Shown here: positions 44,698 to 55,100 of the stretch, in pieces
Numbering within the stretch: the first letter of the stretch is position 1
Layout: every line of letters starts with the position of its first letter
NCBI GenBank assembly: GCA_018136815.1
Contig: CM030932.1
Location: forward strand, 4,812,407-4,876,406
Source: Isochrysis galbana
Taxonomy: Eukaryota; Haptophyta; Isochrysidales; Isochrysidaceae
Length of the DNA: 64,000 nucleotides
Direction of reading: 5' to 3'
Position numbers and translations under genes: made by a program
Notes under the pieces: generated by a model
The model's database searches: none
The model's input: the letters and a program-made list of their open reading frames with translations, nothing else
Told to the model about the DNA's origin: nothing

Positions 44698-45019
44698 CGA
44701 GCCGGTTGACAGGGAGGGGAGAGTCGCGAGCGCGAAAGATCAGGGATACTAGGGGTCGGCGAAGGGAGAGGGAGAGAGGAGGGGAAGGGAAGCCAGCGCC
44801 CGCGCGCCGGACCCCAAGTGTGGGCGAGCGAGAGCGCGAAAACATTCAGATTCACGTGAAGCGTGTTGAGCTACCGTTGGACTTGAAGTAGGAATAGTTC
44901 TCGATCTACCAAAACAACAAAACAATGTCGATGTATTCTATGAAGATGTTCGAAGGTATTATTGTATCTACACATACACGGAGAAGAGAGGGAGCGAGAG
45001 AGGAGAGAGAGAGAGAGAG

Positions 45020-45310
<291 letters not shown>

Positions 45311-45409
45311 TCGCGTTCCGTCAAAAGAGGACCACAATCTGTTTTCTTTTTAGTTATGAACAATAGTGGTACAAAACAAAGCTGTGCATAGAAACTTTTT
45401 TTAACATAA

Positions 45410-46080
45410 AGTCGCCGTATACGAGATGTTTCGTTTACGCAGCACATGTGATTACTTGCAATCATTGAGCACGCCGTGCGTATGCGCATCGACTTCCCCC
45501 TCGCGAGGGCGCCGTGCGTGCGCATAGAAACTTTTTTCCCTAAGGCCCACATTAACGTAAAGTAGCCATATACGAGACGTTTCGTTTGCGCAGCACGTGT
45601 GATTGCTTGCAATCATTGTGCACGCCGTGCGTATGCACATCGGCTCCCCCCCCCCGCGGGGCGCCGTGCGTGCGCATAGCAACTTCCAGGAAGGTGCACG
45701 CCGTGCGTTCACTCTTTCCGCGGGGGGACTCTGGACGCAGAGGCGGTCGGGAACCGCGGGGGCACCCCTGGGACCGGGGAAAATATTACCGTATATTGCG
45801 AAAACACTAACGTAAACAATCGAGGTCTTGGGGTCTCTCCGCTCCCCCGGGGCCCCCTCCCCCGGGTCCCCTCCTCCCCCTCTCATCGACCTACCAGAGA
45901 GAGACGGCTCCTACTGCCTGCCTCCCTCCTCCCTCCTCGCTCACCCTCCAGCTCTCTCCTCGCCCTCGTCTTCCTCACGATGGTGACGACTCGGCGCGCA
46001 TCGGTACGGTCCTCCGTCCTCTCCTCTCGTGCTCCTGCTCGCTGGTTTCGTTCGACTCGCTCGACACAGCCACCTGGCCT
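45410..46080 (+). repeat. Repeat D array and element ORF start
   Basis: Two units (ATACGAGATGTTTCGTTTAC and TATACGAGACGTTTCG starts, each with CACGCCGTGCGTATGC) precede a CCGCGGGGGGACTCTGG stretch and a frame at 45980 reading MVTTRRASVRSSVL. This is the layout of 26013-26880. Beyond 46080 the similarity is lost and an inverted Glu-rich coding stretch begins. Confidence 0.65.
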
Positions 46081-46368
46081 GCGATCGCCCCTTCTTATGT
46101 GCCTTCTCCTCCTGCTCCTCCTCCTCGCTTTCGCCCTCCTCAACCTCCTCGACCTCCTCAGCTTCCTCTTCGACCTCCTCAGCTTCCTCTTCTCCCTCCT
46201 CCTCTTCCTCTTCCTCCTCCTCCTCCTCCTCCTTTTCCTCCTTCTCCTTCTCCTCCTCGCGCTTCTTCTTCGACTGAACGCCGCCGGCCCGCTTCTTCAT
46301 AAGAAGACTCGTCGCCTTTATGTGCAGCGCGCACATCCGCAGCGCGCAGAGGCGTTGTCGTCGTCCTA

Positions 46369-46662
46369 GGTTCGAGGGGTCGCGTCGGCGTCATGCGCGC
46401 GGCGCAGCGCGTGTGGCGCAGCGCGGGTGTCGGCGTCGTGCGCGCCCGCCCGCTCGTCGAGCTCAAGCCACTAGAGCTCGACTCGGTCGTTGCACAGTCG
46501 AGAGATGATGCGCAACCTCCTCTGCTTCTGCCCAGAGGGGTTGTGTCGTCCGAGGTTCGAGGGGTTGTGTCGGCGTCATGCGCGCGGCGCAGCGCGTGTG
46601 GCGCAGCGCGGGTGTCGGCGTCGTGCGCGCCCGCCCGCTCGTCGAGCTCAAGCCACTAGAGC
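46369..46662 (+). repeat. Direct repeat pair of about 110 bp
   Basis: 46369-46478 and 46551-46662 share GAGGTTCGAGGGGT, GCGCGGCGCAGCGCGTGTGG and GAGCTCAAGCCACTAGAGCT. They are separated by about 70 bp of unique sequence. No gene supported. Confidence 0.75.
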
Positions 46663-46726
46663 TGAGAGGTGCTGATTGGAATCTCTGAGTCTATGGGTGG
46701 CGATCGCGCTGCAACTCCGATGGCTC

Positions 46727-47107
46727 TAACGTTATGTGCGAAAACGCTAAGGGTGTGTGCGAAAAGTATTTTTCACCCGTGATGACAATAATACAATGGA
46801 TATCAGAGCACGTGGAGCAATCACATCCGCTGTAAATTCTCTACTACCCAATGCCGGTGGTAGACCAAGAGCTGATTTGAACCTCATGTTGGACAGGATG
46901 TGTCATATTTTGTGGACTGGGGCGCCATGGAGGTCTCTTGGATCGGGATACAGCACGCTGGGATACAGCATCATGCTGCTCGCTGGGTACCAAGGATTGT
47001 GTCACGGAAATAGACCACAGTGTCTGTGCTCAGGTGTTTGGAGAAAGGGACGTCTGTAGTGTGAACTGGTGTTTTGTGTCCGCTTAGCGTTTTCGCACAT
47101 AACGTTA
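46727..47107 (+). mobile_element. IS5/ISL2EU-like element with perfect 25-bp inverted repeats
   Basis: Termini at 46727-46751 (TAACGTTATGTGCGAAAACG...) and 47083-47107 are exact reverse complements, with TA at each outer edge. The frame from the ATG at 46796 reads MDIRARGAITSAVNSLLPNA, GGRPRADLNLML and HILWTGAPWRSL, the N-terminal helix-turn-helix part of IS5-type DDE transposases (LLP, GRPR-D, TGAPWR). The catalytic domain is missing, so this is an internally deleted copy. A third identical terminus lies at 48431-48455. Confidence 0.75.
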
Positions 47108-47311
47108 GCGAGTTACTGTACTTGGAAAGATGAACCGGAGGATGAGGACCAAAACTACGGCGACGAAGAGTGGAATCACACTCTTTGTGTACGCGATTGC
47201 GAAAACCGCAAGAAGGGCAATGCCCACTGCCAGAGAAATACGCCACTTGCCGCGTCTGGTCTTCCATTCATTGGCAAGCTCCGCGTTGTCAATGAAAACC
47301 GGGTACGCCAT
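47105..47311 (-). CDS. Short two-helix membrane ORF, possibly a 5' exon
   Basis: The ATG at 47311 opens MAYPVFIDNAELANEWKTRR, then two hydrophobic helices (ISLAVGIALLAVFAIAY and IPLFVAVVLVLILRFIF). The frame stops inside the right inverted repeat of the neighbouring transposon. A GTAACT or GTACAG donor before that could make it the first exon of a membrane protein. Unrecognised. Confidence 0.35.
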   Translation of the reverse strand: MAYPVFIDNAELANEWKTRRGKWRISLAVGIALLAVFAIAYTKSVIPLFVAVVLVLILRFIFPSTVTR

Positions 47312-47985
47312 CTCTGTAACATCACGGGTAGAAAAACTTTTCTCAACAAGTTTCGTTACACGCCTATAGTTTCGTTACGCGTCCATACTTGATGGAACAC
47401 TACCTCCGTGTCTTCACCTGCACCTGCAGTTCCTGCACTCTCACCTTCACATGCACCTTCACTGAAGAAAAAACTTCGGACCAGCACCGTTGGCGGCTGC
47501 GTTCAATCATCACGCGCATAAGAGACCAGCGATACTCTGAAGTACATCAAATTCTAATCCGAGCGATTGTCGCTAATGACGTGTAACGAAACTGTTTTGG
47601 CATGGGGCAGGCATCCACTCAGATTTCAGAGGGTACCACTTGGGAAGGCAGGCTCACAAAATCGATGAGGATGTATGAGTGTTGACGCAAAAGGGAGCTT
47701 CGGACAGACGAGGTTTGGGGGTTATCCAACCCGACCTCCTCGACATCGGTCATGGGCCACGCTGATTGAGCGCAAAATGCTTCAATCGGCCCATGCGCTC
47801 GATGCCACACCTCAAGTGGAGGGAGGAGGATCGGCAAGGTTTCTTCTGGACCAGGTGTCTCCGCAGATGCTTGCGCACAGACGTGTAGCAGAGGAGCCCA
47901 TCGTCTAGATGATGTGTGTGTGACTATAATGGGGGGACCCTCTTCGGAGGGGTGAACTCCAGTACCTCCCGCAAGAATGATCTAG
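47312..47985. other. No clear gene; possible glycosidase-gene remainder
   Basis: Minus frames near 47960-47985 read IWSKPRSF, which could continue the glycosidase fragment across the gap. Another minus frame (47837-47619: LPILLPPLEVWHRAHGPIEA) is open but unassigned. Confidence 0.3.
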
Positions 47986-48000
47986 GCTTGCTCCATATTC

Positions 48001-48100
48001 NNNNNNNNNNNNNNNNNNNNNNNNNNNNNNNNNNNNNNNNNNNNNNNNNNNNNNNNNNNNNNNNNNNNNNNNNNNNNNNNNNNNNNNNNNNNNNNNNNNN
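48001..48100. other. Assembly gap (100 N)
   Basis: Exactly 100 N, so the true distance is probably unknown. It cuts the glycosidase-like gene. Confidence 0.99.
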
Positions 48101-48101
48101 T

Positions 48102-48430
48102 CGCACGCCCAGCTCTTGGCCTGAGCCGAGAAAAGTAGAGCCCAGACTTCTTTCCGCCAAGAGACTTGTCTGGATATGCCTGAAATGCAATTATAGTCGA
48201 GTTTCGCCAAACAACTGGCGCGTCGGGAGATGCGAAACCAGGTGGGCTCACATCCATGGCCTCACTGAATGTTCTCCAATCCACCGTCCGAACAAAACGG
48301 ACGGTGTACGCCTTGGCGCTCCCCCCGTTGAACATGGCCGCTGGGTTGCCCCTGTAGTGCGTGAAGTAGAGTTCGTACTCGTTGCCGAGTACATGGACAG
48401 CTGGGTCGCGCACTCTCCCTTGGGACATAT
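48102..48430 (-). CDS. Beta-propeller glycosidase-like fragment
   Basis: The minus frame reads GRVRDPAVHVLGNEYELYFT (RDP with the acidic residue typical of the first blade), then VRFVRTVDWRTF, SPDAPVVWRNSTIIAFQAYP and SGLYFSRLRP before the gap. Order and spacing resemble five-bladed GH43/GH32-type families. The 5' end abuts a transposon terminus at 48431-48455; a CCCAAG|GGAGAG acceptor could place that terminus in an intron. The 3' end is lost in the gap. Both ends are incomplete. Confidence 0.45.
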
Positions 48431-48509
48431 TAACGTTATGTGCGAAAACGCTAAGCGCTCGTGGTGACCGGTGTGTGCATGAGCATTTCGATGGACGAGC
48501 AATAGGTGA

Positions 48510-48690
48510 GGAAGGGGCACGAGGAAGGGCAGGAGGAAGGGCAGGAAGGGCAGGGCAGGAGGAAGAGCAGGAAGGGCAGGGCAGGAGGAAGGGCAGGAGG
48601 AAGGGCAGGAGGAAGGGGGCAGGAGGAAGGGGGCAGGAGGAAGGGGGCAGGAGGAAGGGGGCAGGAGGAAGGGCAGGTCCTTCCGCACTT
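48510..48690 (+). repeat. GGCAGGAGGAAG minisatellite
   Basis: Degenerate tandem 12-21 bp units of GGGCAGGAGGAAG type. The Pro/Leu-rich minus frames here are artefacts. Confidence 0.85.
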
Positions 48691-48756
48691 TTCGCCAAGA
48701 AGGAACGGCGTGCAGAAAAAGTTGTTATGCTGCATGATGAGTGGCAATCACACTTT

Positions 48757-49110
48757 GTTCCGCCCGTCCTCCGCGCCCAGAGTTCCCCCGCGAAAAGAGT
48801 GAACGCACGGCGTGCACCTTCCTGGAAGTTGCTATGCGCACGCACGGCGCCCCCGCGGGGGGTGCGCCGGTGCACATCGCGCCGTGCCCACGCACGGCGT
48901 GCACATGTGATTGCAAGTCATCACAGGCGCTGTGTAACGAAACATCTCTTATATGGCCAGTTTACGTAGTTGTGGGCCGCAGGGGCTACACACATGGAAC
49001 GGGTTGACATGCGCGCGCACGGCGTATCCGCGGGGGGACCGATGCACATCGCGCCGTGCCCATGCACGGCGTGCACCGATGTGATTAGCGAAGAAGCTTT
49101 GACGGCCTCT
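48757..49110 (-). repeat. Repeat D array, inverse copy
   Basis: Contains reverse complements of the CGCCGTGCGTGCGCATAGCA units, GTGCACGCCGTGCGTTCACT and AGAGATGTTTCGTTACACAG, in two diverged units. Confidence 0.7.
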
Positions 49111-49214
49111 CTCTCTTATAATTTTAACAAGATCTAATGTTAAACAACTACAATACAACTGTGGACATTTGATCGCTCAATTCTACTGATGTCCCACTAT
49201 TGACGGAACGACAC

Positions 49215-49677
<463 letters not shown>

Positions 49678-49679
49678 GA

Positions 49680-50230
49680 CTAGATGGAGCACATAAAAGA
49701 ATTCGTAGTGGGACGGTGACGAGGTCCTGGTCTCCTGGTCTTGGAGACAAGATTTCGTTTTGTTCAATACAATAGATGGAAAGAAATAGTACGAGAAATG
49801 CGACATTGTACATTGTGGAACTGTGGCATTGTGATTGTGACATTTTGACATGGTGGCATACTCCTAGCGACGTTCATTGTACGTGCGACTTCCTCCCGGG
49901 AAGAGAGCTTGGGCTTGGAGTGGGGGGGGAGGGGAAAGGGGAAAGAGAAGAGAGATAGAAGGACAGGGACACGGGGACAGGAGCAGAAAAGAAGAGGGCT
50001 GCCGGCTGCTCGCAGGCTAAGTTGTAAGCTGCTGCAGCGACCGACTCTCGCTATATATTGTATTCCTTTCTTCTCTTGTGAGTCTGCTTACTTTCTTTTA
50101 TTGAGTCACAGACTGTGACGGAGATCAGAGCATTCGAGAAGAGAGGAGGAGGGGAAACGGTCGGCCCGAGATCGCAAGTTCAAGTTCAGGTCAATTTAAG
50201 TAGTAGTATGTAATACTAAAGTACTACTCG
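49680..50230. other. Intergenic, upstream of the Nudix gene
   Basis: No gene. An AGTAGTAGTATGTAATACTA then AAGTACTACTC motif at 50198-50229 resembles the clusters upstream of other genes here. Confidence 0.35.
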
Positions 50231-50312
50231 GGGGGCAGACAGATCCTTCAAGTGTGTGGAGCAATCGGAGCGAGCGTAGTTTCACGGCAATAGTATCCGC
50301 CTGTGGGAGCTG

Positions 50313-50577
50313 CGGCACATCTATACATAGACTGTAATGGAGATTGTAGAGCTACATACTCCACTCTTTCCTGGGAGGTAGAGACGGCACATCTATACAT
50401 AGACTGTAATGGAGATTGTAGAGCTACATACTCCACTCTTTCCTGGGAGGTAGAGACGGCACATCTATACATAGACTGTAATGGAGATTGTACACTCTTT
50501 CCTGGGAGGTAGAGACGGCACATCTATACATAGACTGTAATGGAGATTGTAGAGCTACATACCCTTTCCTGGGAGGT
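50313..50577 (+). repeat. 72-bp tandem repeat upstream of the Nudix gene
   Basis: Units start at 50313, 50385, 50457 (59-bp variant) and 50516 (partial). Each runs CGGCACATCTATACATAGAC to CTTTCCTGGGAGGTAGAGA. The 72-bp period keeps frame, so the long frames here are repeat artefacts. Confidence 0.9.
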
Positions 50578-50688
50578 AGGGAGTGTCCATCGCACGAGAT
50601 AGAGAGTACCTACGAGAGAGAGAGGGAGAGAGGGGCAGGGAGAGAGAGAGAGCGAGAGGCGGGAGAAGGAAGAGGAAAGGGGGGGAGA

Positions 50689-50719
<31 letters not shown>

Positions 50720-50835
50720 CACCGGGAAGAAGGAGAGAAGAGAGGGAAGAGAAGAAGAGAGTGAGAGAGAGAGGAGAAAGCCACAGAGAGCGAGCGCGCA
50801 GTCAGGGCGGGAGAGAGAAGAGCCGTACCGCGGCG

Positions 50836-51960
50836 ATGACTGCTCCATCCTCCCCACGTTCTGCCCACCAGCTCTCTCCCCCTCCAGCCGCTCCTTCTTC
50901 TGCCGCTTCGGCCCATCCCCCCTCCCGCTCGCCCGCCGTTCGCTCCTCCTCCTCCCCCTCCTCGGGCCGCCCCCCCCCCTCCCGATGGCCCCTCGACCCC
51001 GCCGTCACACGGCTCGCCTCGCGCCGAAACCATTCGTACGGCACTTTCGACACTCTCCTCGCTGCGCAGAATGCACAGCTCGCAGGACCATCGGGACAGA
51101 AGCGCGCCAAGACGCCGCCGCCAGCCTCGCCCGTCGATCGCATCCACCAACCCACCTGTATGAAGCCACGGAAGGTTCAGACGGAGCGGCCACCCGTGCG
51201 GCGGCCGCAGGCGTCATCGAGCCACTGGCACTATGCCGACGTGGCGATGACGCCGGCCGCAGGCATCATCCTGCTGCGCGAGAAGCCGGCCATCTCAGAG
51301 CTCGACGATGCCGCATGGGAGAGTCAGGAGCTCGAGGTGCTCATCGGCAGGTACGAGGTGGTGGACGCCCTTCGATCAGGTCGCGACAGGCTCGTGGCGC
51401 TCCGCTACCCCGGCGAGTGGCACTTCCCAGGTGGCGCCAAACGGCAGACCGACCGTGGACCGCTGCAAACTGCATGCCGAGAGCTGCAGGAGGAGTTCCT
51501 CGGCGGTAGCGGCGAGGGGGCGCCGGAGCTGGCCGCTACGCTTTTTACAAAGGTGTCGCTCAGTCTCTCCGGCCGACAATACGTGCAGTACGTCTTCGTG
51601 GCCGACGAGGCGGATAACCGGCCCCTTCAGCTGACCGCCGAGCGCATCAACCACGGGCTGCGACGACAGCGCCTCGCTTTTGAGCGGCTCGTGGCCTCGG
51701 GCCACTGGTGGGAGATGGCGCGGTCTGAGAAGGCGGCCCTGGCGCCCGAAGTGCGCGAGGTGCAGTGGCTGTCGCTCTCGGCGGCGATCGCACTCCTAGA
51801 CCCGAAGCTGCCATTCGTCGACGACTGGCAGCGTGAGGAGCTAGCTAGGTGCGACCTCTATTGGCGTCAGGTGAGCAGCCGAGCTGGCGCACCGGCTGGC
51901 GCGCCCGGCCGGAATTCGGAGCCCTCCGCCAATGGGGTCCGAGAAGAGTACAGTTCATAG
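50836..51960 (+). CDS. Nudix hydrolase domain protein (likely first exon of a larger fusion)
   Basis: The ATG at 50836 opens a Ser/Pro-rich N-terminus (about 120 aa), then a Nudix domain: YADVAMTPAAGIILL, WHFPGGAKRQTDRGPLQTAC, then RELQEEF. The REUXEE core is intact, but the Glu of the upstream GX5E is Arg. Nudix enzymes cleave nucleoside diphosphates linked to another group; substrate is unknown. Read unspliced it stops at 51960 (374 aa). A strong CAG|GTGAGC donor at 51870 joins in phase 0 to CTGCAG|ATACCC at 52104, continuing directly into the sphingomyelinase-fusion frame, which has no ATG of its own before 52260. Confidence 0.75.
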   Translation: MTAPSSPRSAHQLSPPPAAPSSAASAHPPSRSPAVRSSSSPSSGRPPPSRWPLDPAVTRLASRRNHSYGTFDTLLAAQNAQLAGPSGQKRAKTPPPASPVDRIHQPTCMKPRKVQTERPPVRRPQASSSHWHYADVAMTPAAGIILLREKPAISELDDAAWESQELEVLIGRYEVVDALRSGRDRLVALRYPGEWHFPGGAKRQTDRGPLQTACRELQEEFLGGSGEGAPELAATLFTKVSLSLSGRQYVQYVFVADEADNRPLQLTAERINHGLRRQRLAFERLVASGHWWEMARSEKAALAPEVREVQWLSLSAAIALLDPKLPFVDDWQREELARCDLYWRQVSSRAGAPAGAPGRNSEPSANGVREEYSS

Positions 51961-52103
51961 TGTCTCCGGCCTTGGTCGCTTTGTTCAAGAAAAATAGCCA
52001 TTGAGGGAGCACGAGCCCCAGCTCTGGCCCTGTAATTCCTTCACCTGGGCACTATTCTACGTCCCTCTCCTTCTAGTACTGAGCCCCGCCCGCCGCCCTG
52101 CAG

Positions 52104-55100
52104 ATACCCATTGATACCATCCACCTACTGAGGGAGTTGCAGTCATTAGGGACCATCGCCGCCATAAAATCCGCTGCTGTGGAGACCCGTCTCGACCGCA
52201 TCGCATGTGAACGGGCCGCGGCCCGCCGCACTTCGATTTCGCCGCCCCTCAACTCACCCATGTGGAGATCCTCTCCTGAGCCGCCAGGGTTGCTGGGCCC
52301 CAACCTCCTCGGCTCGCCCAAGCTCAATCCACAAGGGGCCGATACCTCGTCACTGCAGGCTCTCAACGCCACGCCTAATCAGTCGCACCTCATGGCCACA
52401 ACGCTTCTCTCGCGTCTAATCAATCGATGGGGGAGCTCGTCTCCAGCTGCTCCAGCTGCTGCATTGGTCGCAGGGTCTGATCGACAAACGTCCCTGGATA
52501 GTGCGGAAGAGGATGCCGGGACAGCCGGGAGCCTCTTGCCGATAGACGGCTTGGGTGGCGCAACAGGAGCGTCAGATCGAGTCTTTGAAAATACCTTCAC
52601 ACTCCCACCACTTCACGGAGAGGAGGCGCCTAAGAACGACCTGGGCACAGGCTCGGCAGCCAAGTGGGCCGCGCCTCATTGGCAGCATGCTCTTGCTGAA
52701 GTCGGTTTAGACGAGCTCTGGTACCAGCCTGGATTCCCGAGGACGTTCGATGTGCAGGTTCTATCGTACAATCTCAACATTCTTCCATGGGGAGCCAGAC
52801 TGGCAGCAGGGGCGGGCCACGACCATTCACAGCGCAGGCTTCAGGAGTTCGTTTCGCGACCTGAGCTGACCTCGTGCGACGTGCTTTTACTACAGGTGGG
52901 TGCACCGAGTCCCTCCATTGGGTATGCGTTGGTGCCATTGCGTCTTCCGTGGCGAGTCTAGCGGACCGCAGTGGAAAGCGGAATTTGCGTGTCCTTCTGA
53001 CCATCACTCAAATGCACGCTGGATTTCTAGTGGTGACTTGGATCTCTCACCACCACCTCTGCTCGCCAACTTGTGCAGGAAGTCTTCAAGACGCCCATCT
53101 TGAGCCGTTTGCTTTGCCAGCAAAGCTGGCTAAGGCGTCAGCTGGCAGAGCGAGGATTCGTCCATCAGTGTGTCATGCCCTTTCGTCCGGGGCTCTTGTC
53201 GTGGACGGACTCCGGTGCGGTGCCTTGAAGGAAGGCCCTCCAAATCCCTCTTTTAACCCGAGGCCCTTCCCACACGCGCGTCCTCGCCTCTCACGAATCC
53301 ACATTCAGGTTTAGTGATCGCCTCGAAGTTGCCGATTGTTGAGTGGGGAGTACATCGTTTTGGGCGAGGGCTGCACATTGATGCAGGGGCAGCCAAGGGG
53401 ATCCTGCACGCCAAACTTCAGGCACGCTGCTGTATTCGGATCCTCTCCACCCAGAGGTCTATGGCTGGCAGCTCCATCTGGACCGTCGCAAGGCCCCGGT
53501 TGCGGGCTCAGTCTCACGCACTTAGCGGGCGTGAGTACTAGAGGCACCACGGATTCCGAGCTCTTGCTCCTTGGCATTTCTCGCTTTTCAGGTCGGCTCC
53601 AGACAGCTTTATGTTTTCAATACACACTTGCAGGCTACGCACTCCGGGCAGGGAGGGGCAGCATTCATCAGAGTCCGCAACATGCAGCTTGAGCAGCTTC
53701 GCAGGTGAGCTTCTCACGGCTAGATTCATTTGTGCCGTCTCGAAACGACGACCGACCTTTCTCTCCAGCAACGGCCTCCTTGGCTGCATACCAACTCAAA
53801 CTGAGGTTTGGCTTTTCCCTCACCATCAAGGTACATCTCTGACGTGACGCGCCACTCGGGGGTGCCCTGGCTAATGGCGGGCGATTTAAACATCGATGCC
53901 ATCGCTGACCACCAGGTGCGAGCCTCACCAACCGTGATGAATGATTGGCTTTCCCCCCGTAGAGATAAAGAGTCACCAACCTGCGCACCGTACTTGATAC
54001 GAATTCGCCCCGTGTACCCGGTTTTCAGGTGGCAGACGCTTTTGGTTATTTATGCGATACCCTCCAGCACGAATCAGACGAGTACCGCACTATGATGGCC
54101 ATCCTGAATGGTGCTACTGGCGCGACTGCTGCCTCCGTCGGATATCCCACGTATCTCTTCCACGAGGGTCAATCCGGCGCGCCGTATTCCCGCGAGGGCG
54201 CATTCGGCTCCACTTTCGGAGGAGTGCGCGACTTGCTGAAGGAGGCATTCGGTCACCATCCATCGACGCGCCCGCCGAGGTTACAGTTCCCTCGAAAATT
54301 TTCCTACATCTTCAAGCATAAATACCCTCAGCGTCTAGATTATCTCTTCTTCTGCGACTCCGGGTGCGTCCGTCCGGGTGCCGCGCCTCTGACGCCGAAA
54401 CTTGTCCCCTTCTCAGTGGCACGGGACGGCCGCGCATCCTACAGCTACACGCACCTGTCCGACCACTATGGTATCGCCTCAACGCTGCGGATCGAGAATG
54501 ACTTCCTCTGGCGTGATGCGTCCGTCTCGTCCACTATTGACGCGTCGGCGTCCGCCGTCGGTGGCGACGACGGATCCGTTGCAGCTCCTCCGACTCGTCG
54601 TCGGGTAGATGACTCACGTATCATGACACTCCTCCGTGGCATGCTCGCTCATCTTGCGGCGACGCTCGACCAGATATTACTCTCAGTTTGGCAGCCCACC
54701 TTGCCCAGCTTTCGTGGGAGGCGAGGTTTTATATTGATCAGCGCCATTGGTGCGTCGGTCGCAGTCCTCGCTATTGCTGTACGCGCACTTAACACGTCTC
54801 TTCTCGCGCAACAATCCTACCGCGAGGTAGTCTTTTCCACCTCTCCCCCTCCCATATTTTCGTTGCATGATTTTGTTGTCACGACCCTCATTTTCGCTCT
54901 CCTCTTGAGCTCTTTGTCGGCCTGTTTCCCCCGTCACGAGCACGAACCTACCGATACGTCACGAGATGCACTGCGCCGCGCTGATGGACTCGTCGCCGGG
55001 TCGCCTTTACTAGCACCCTCCCCTTCTGCGAAATGCGTTGGTGCTCTTGCCACCTCTGGGTCCATTCCAACCGCCTCGCCCGCTTGTTCCAATTGGCGCG

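Noticed and set aside
48001..48100. Frames running through the N block
   Set aside because: Undetermined bases; continuity across the gap cannot be claimed.
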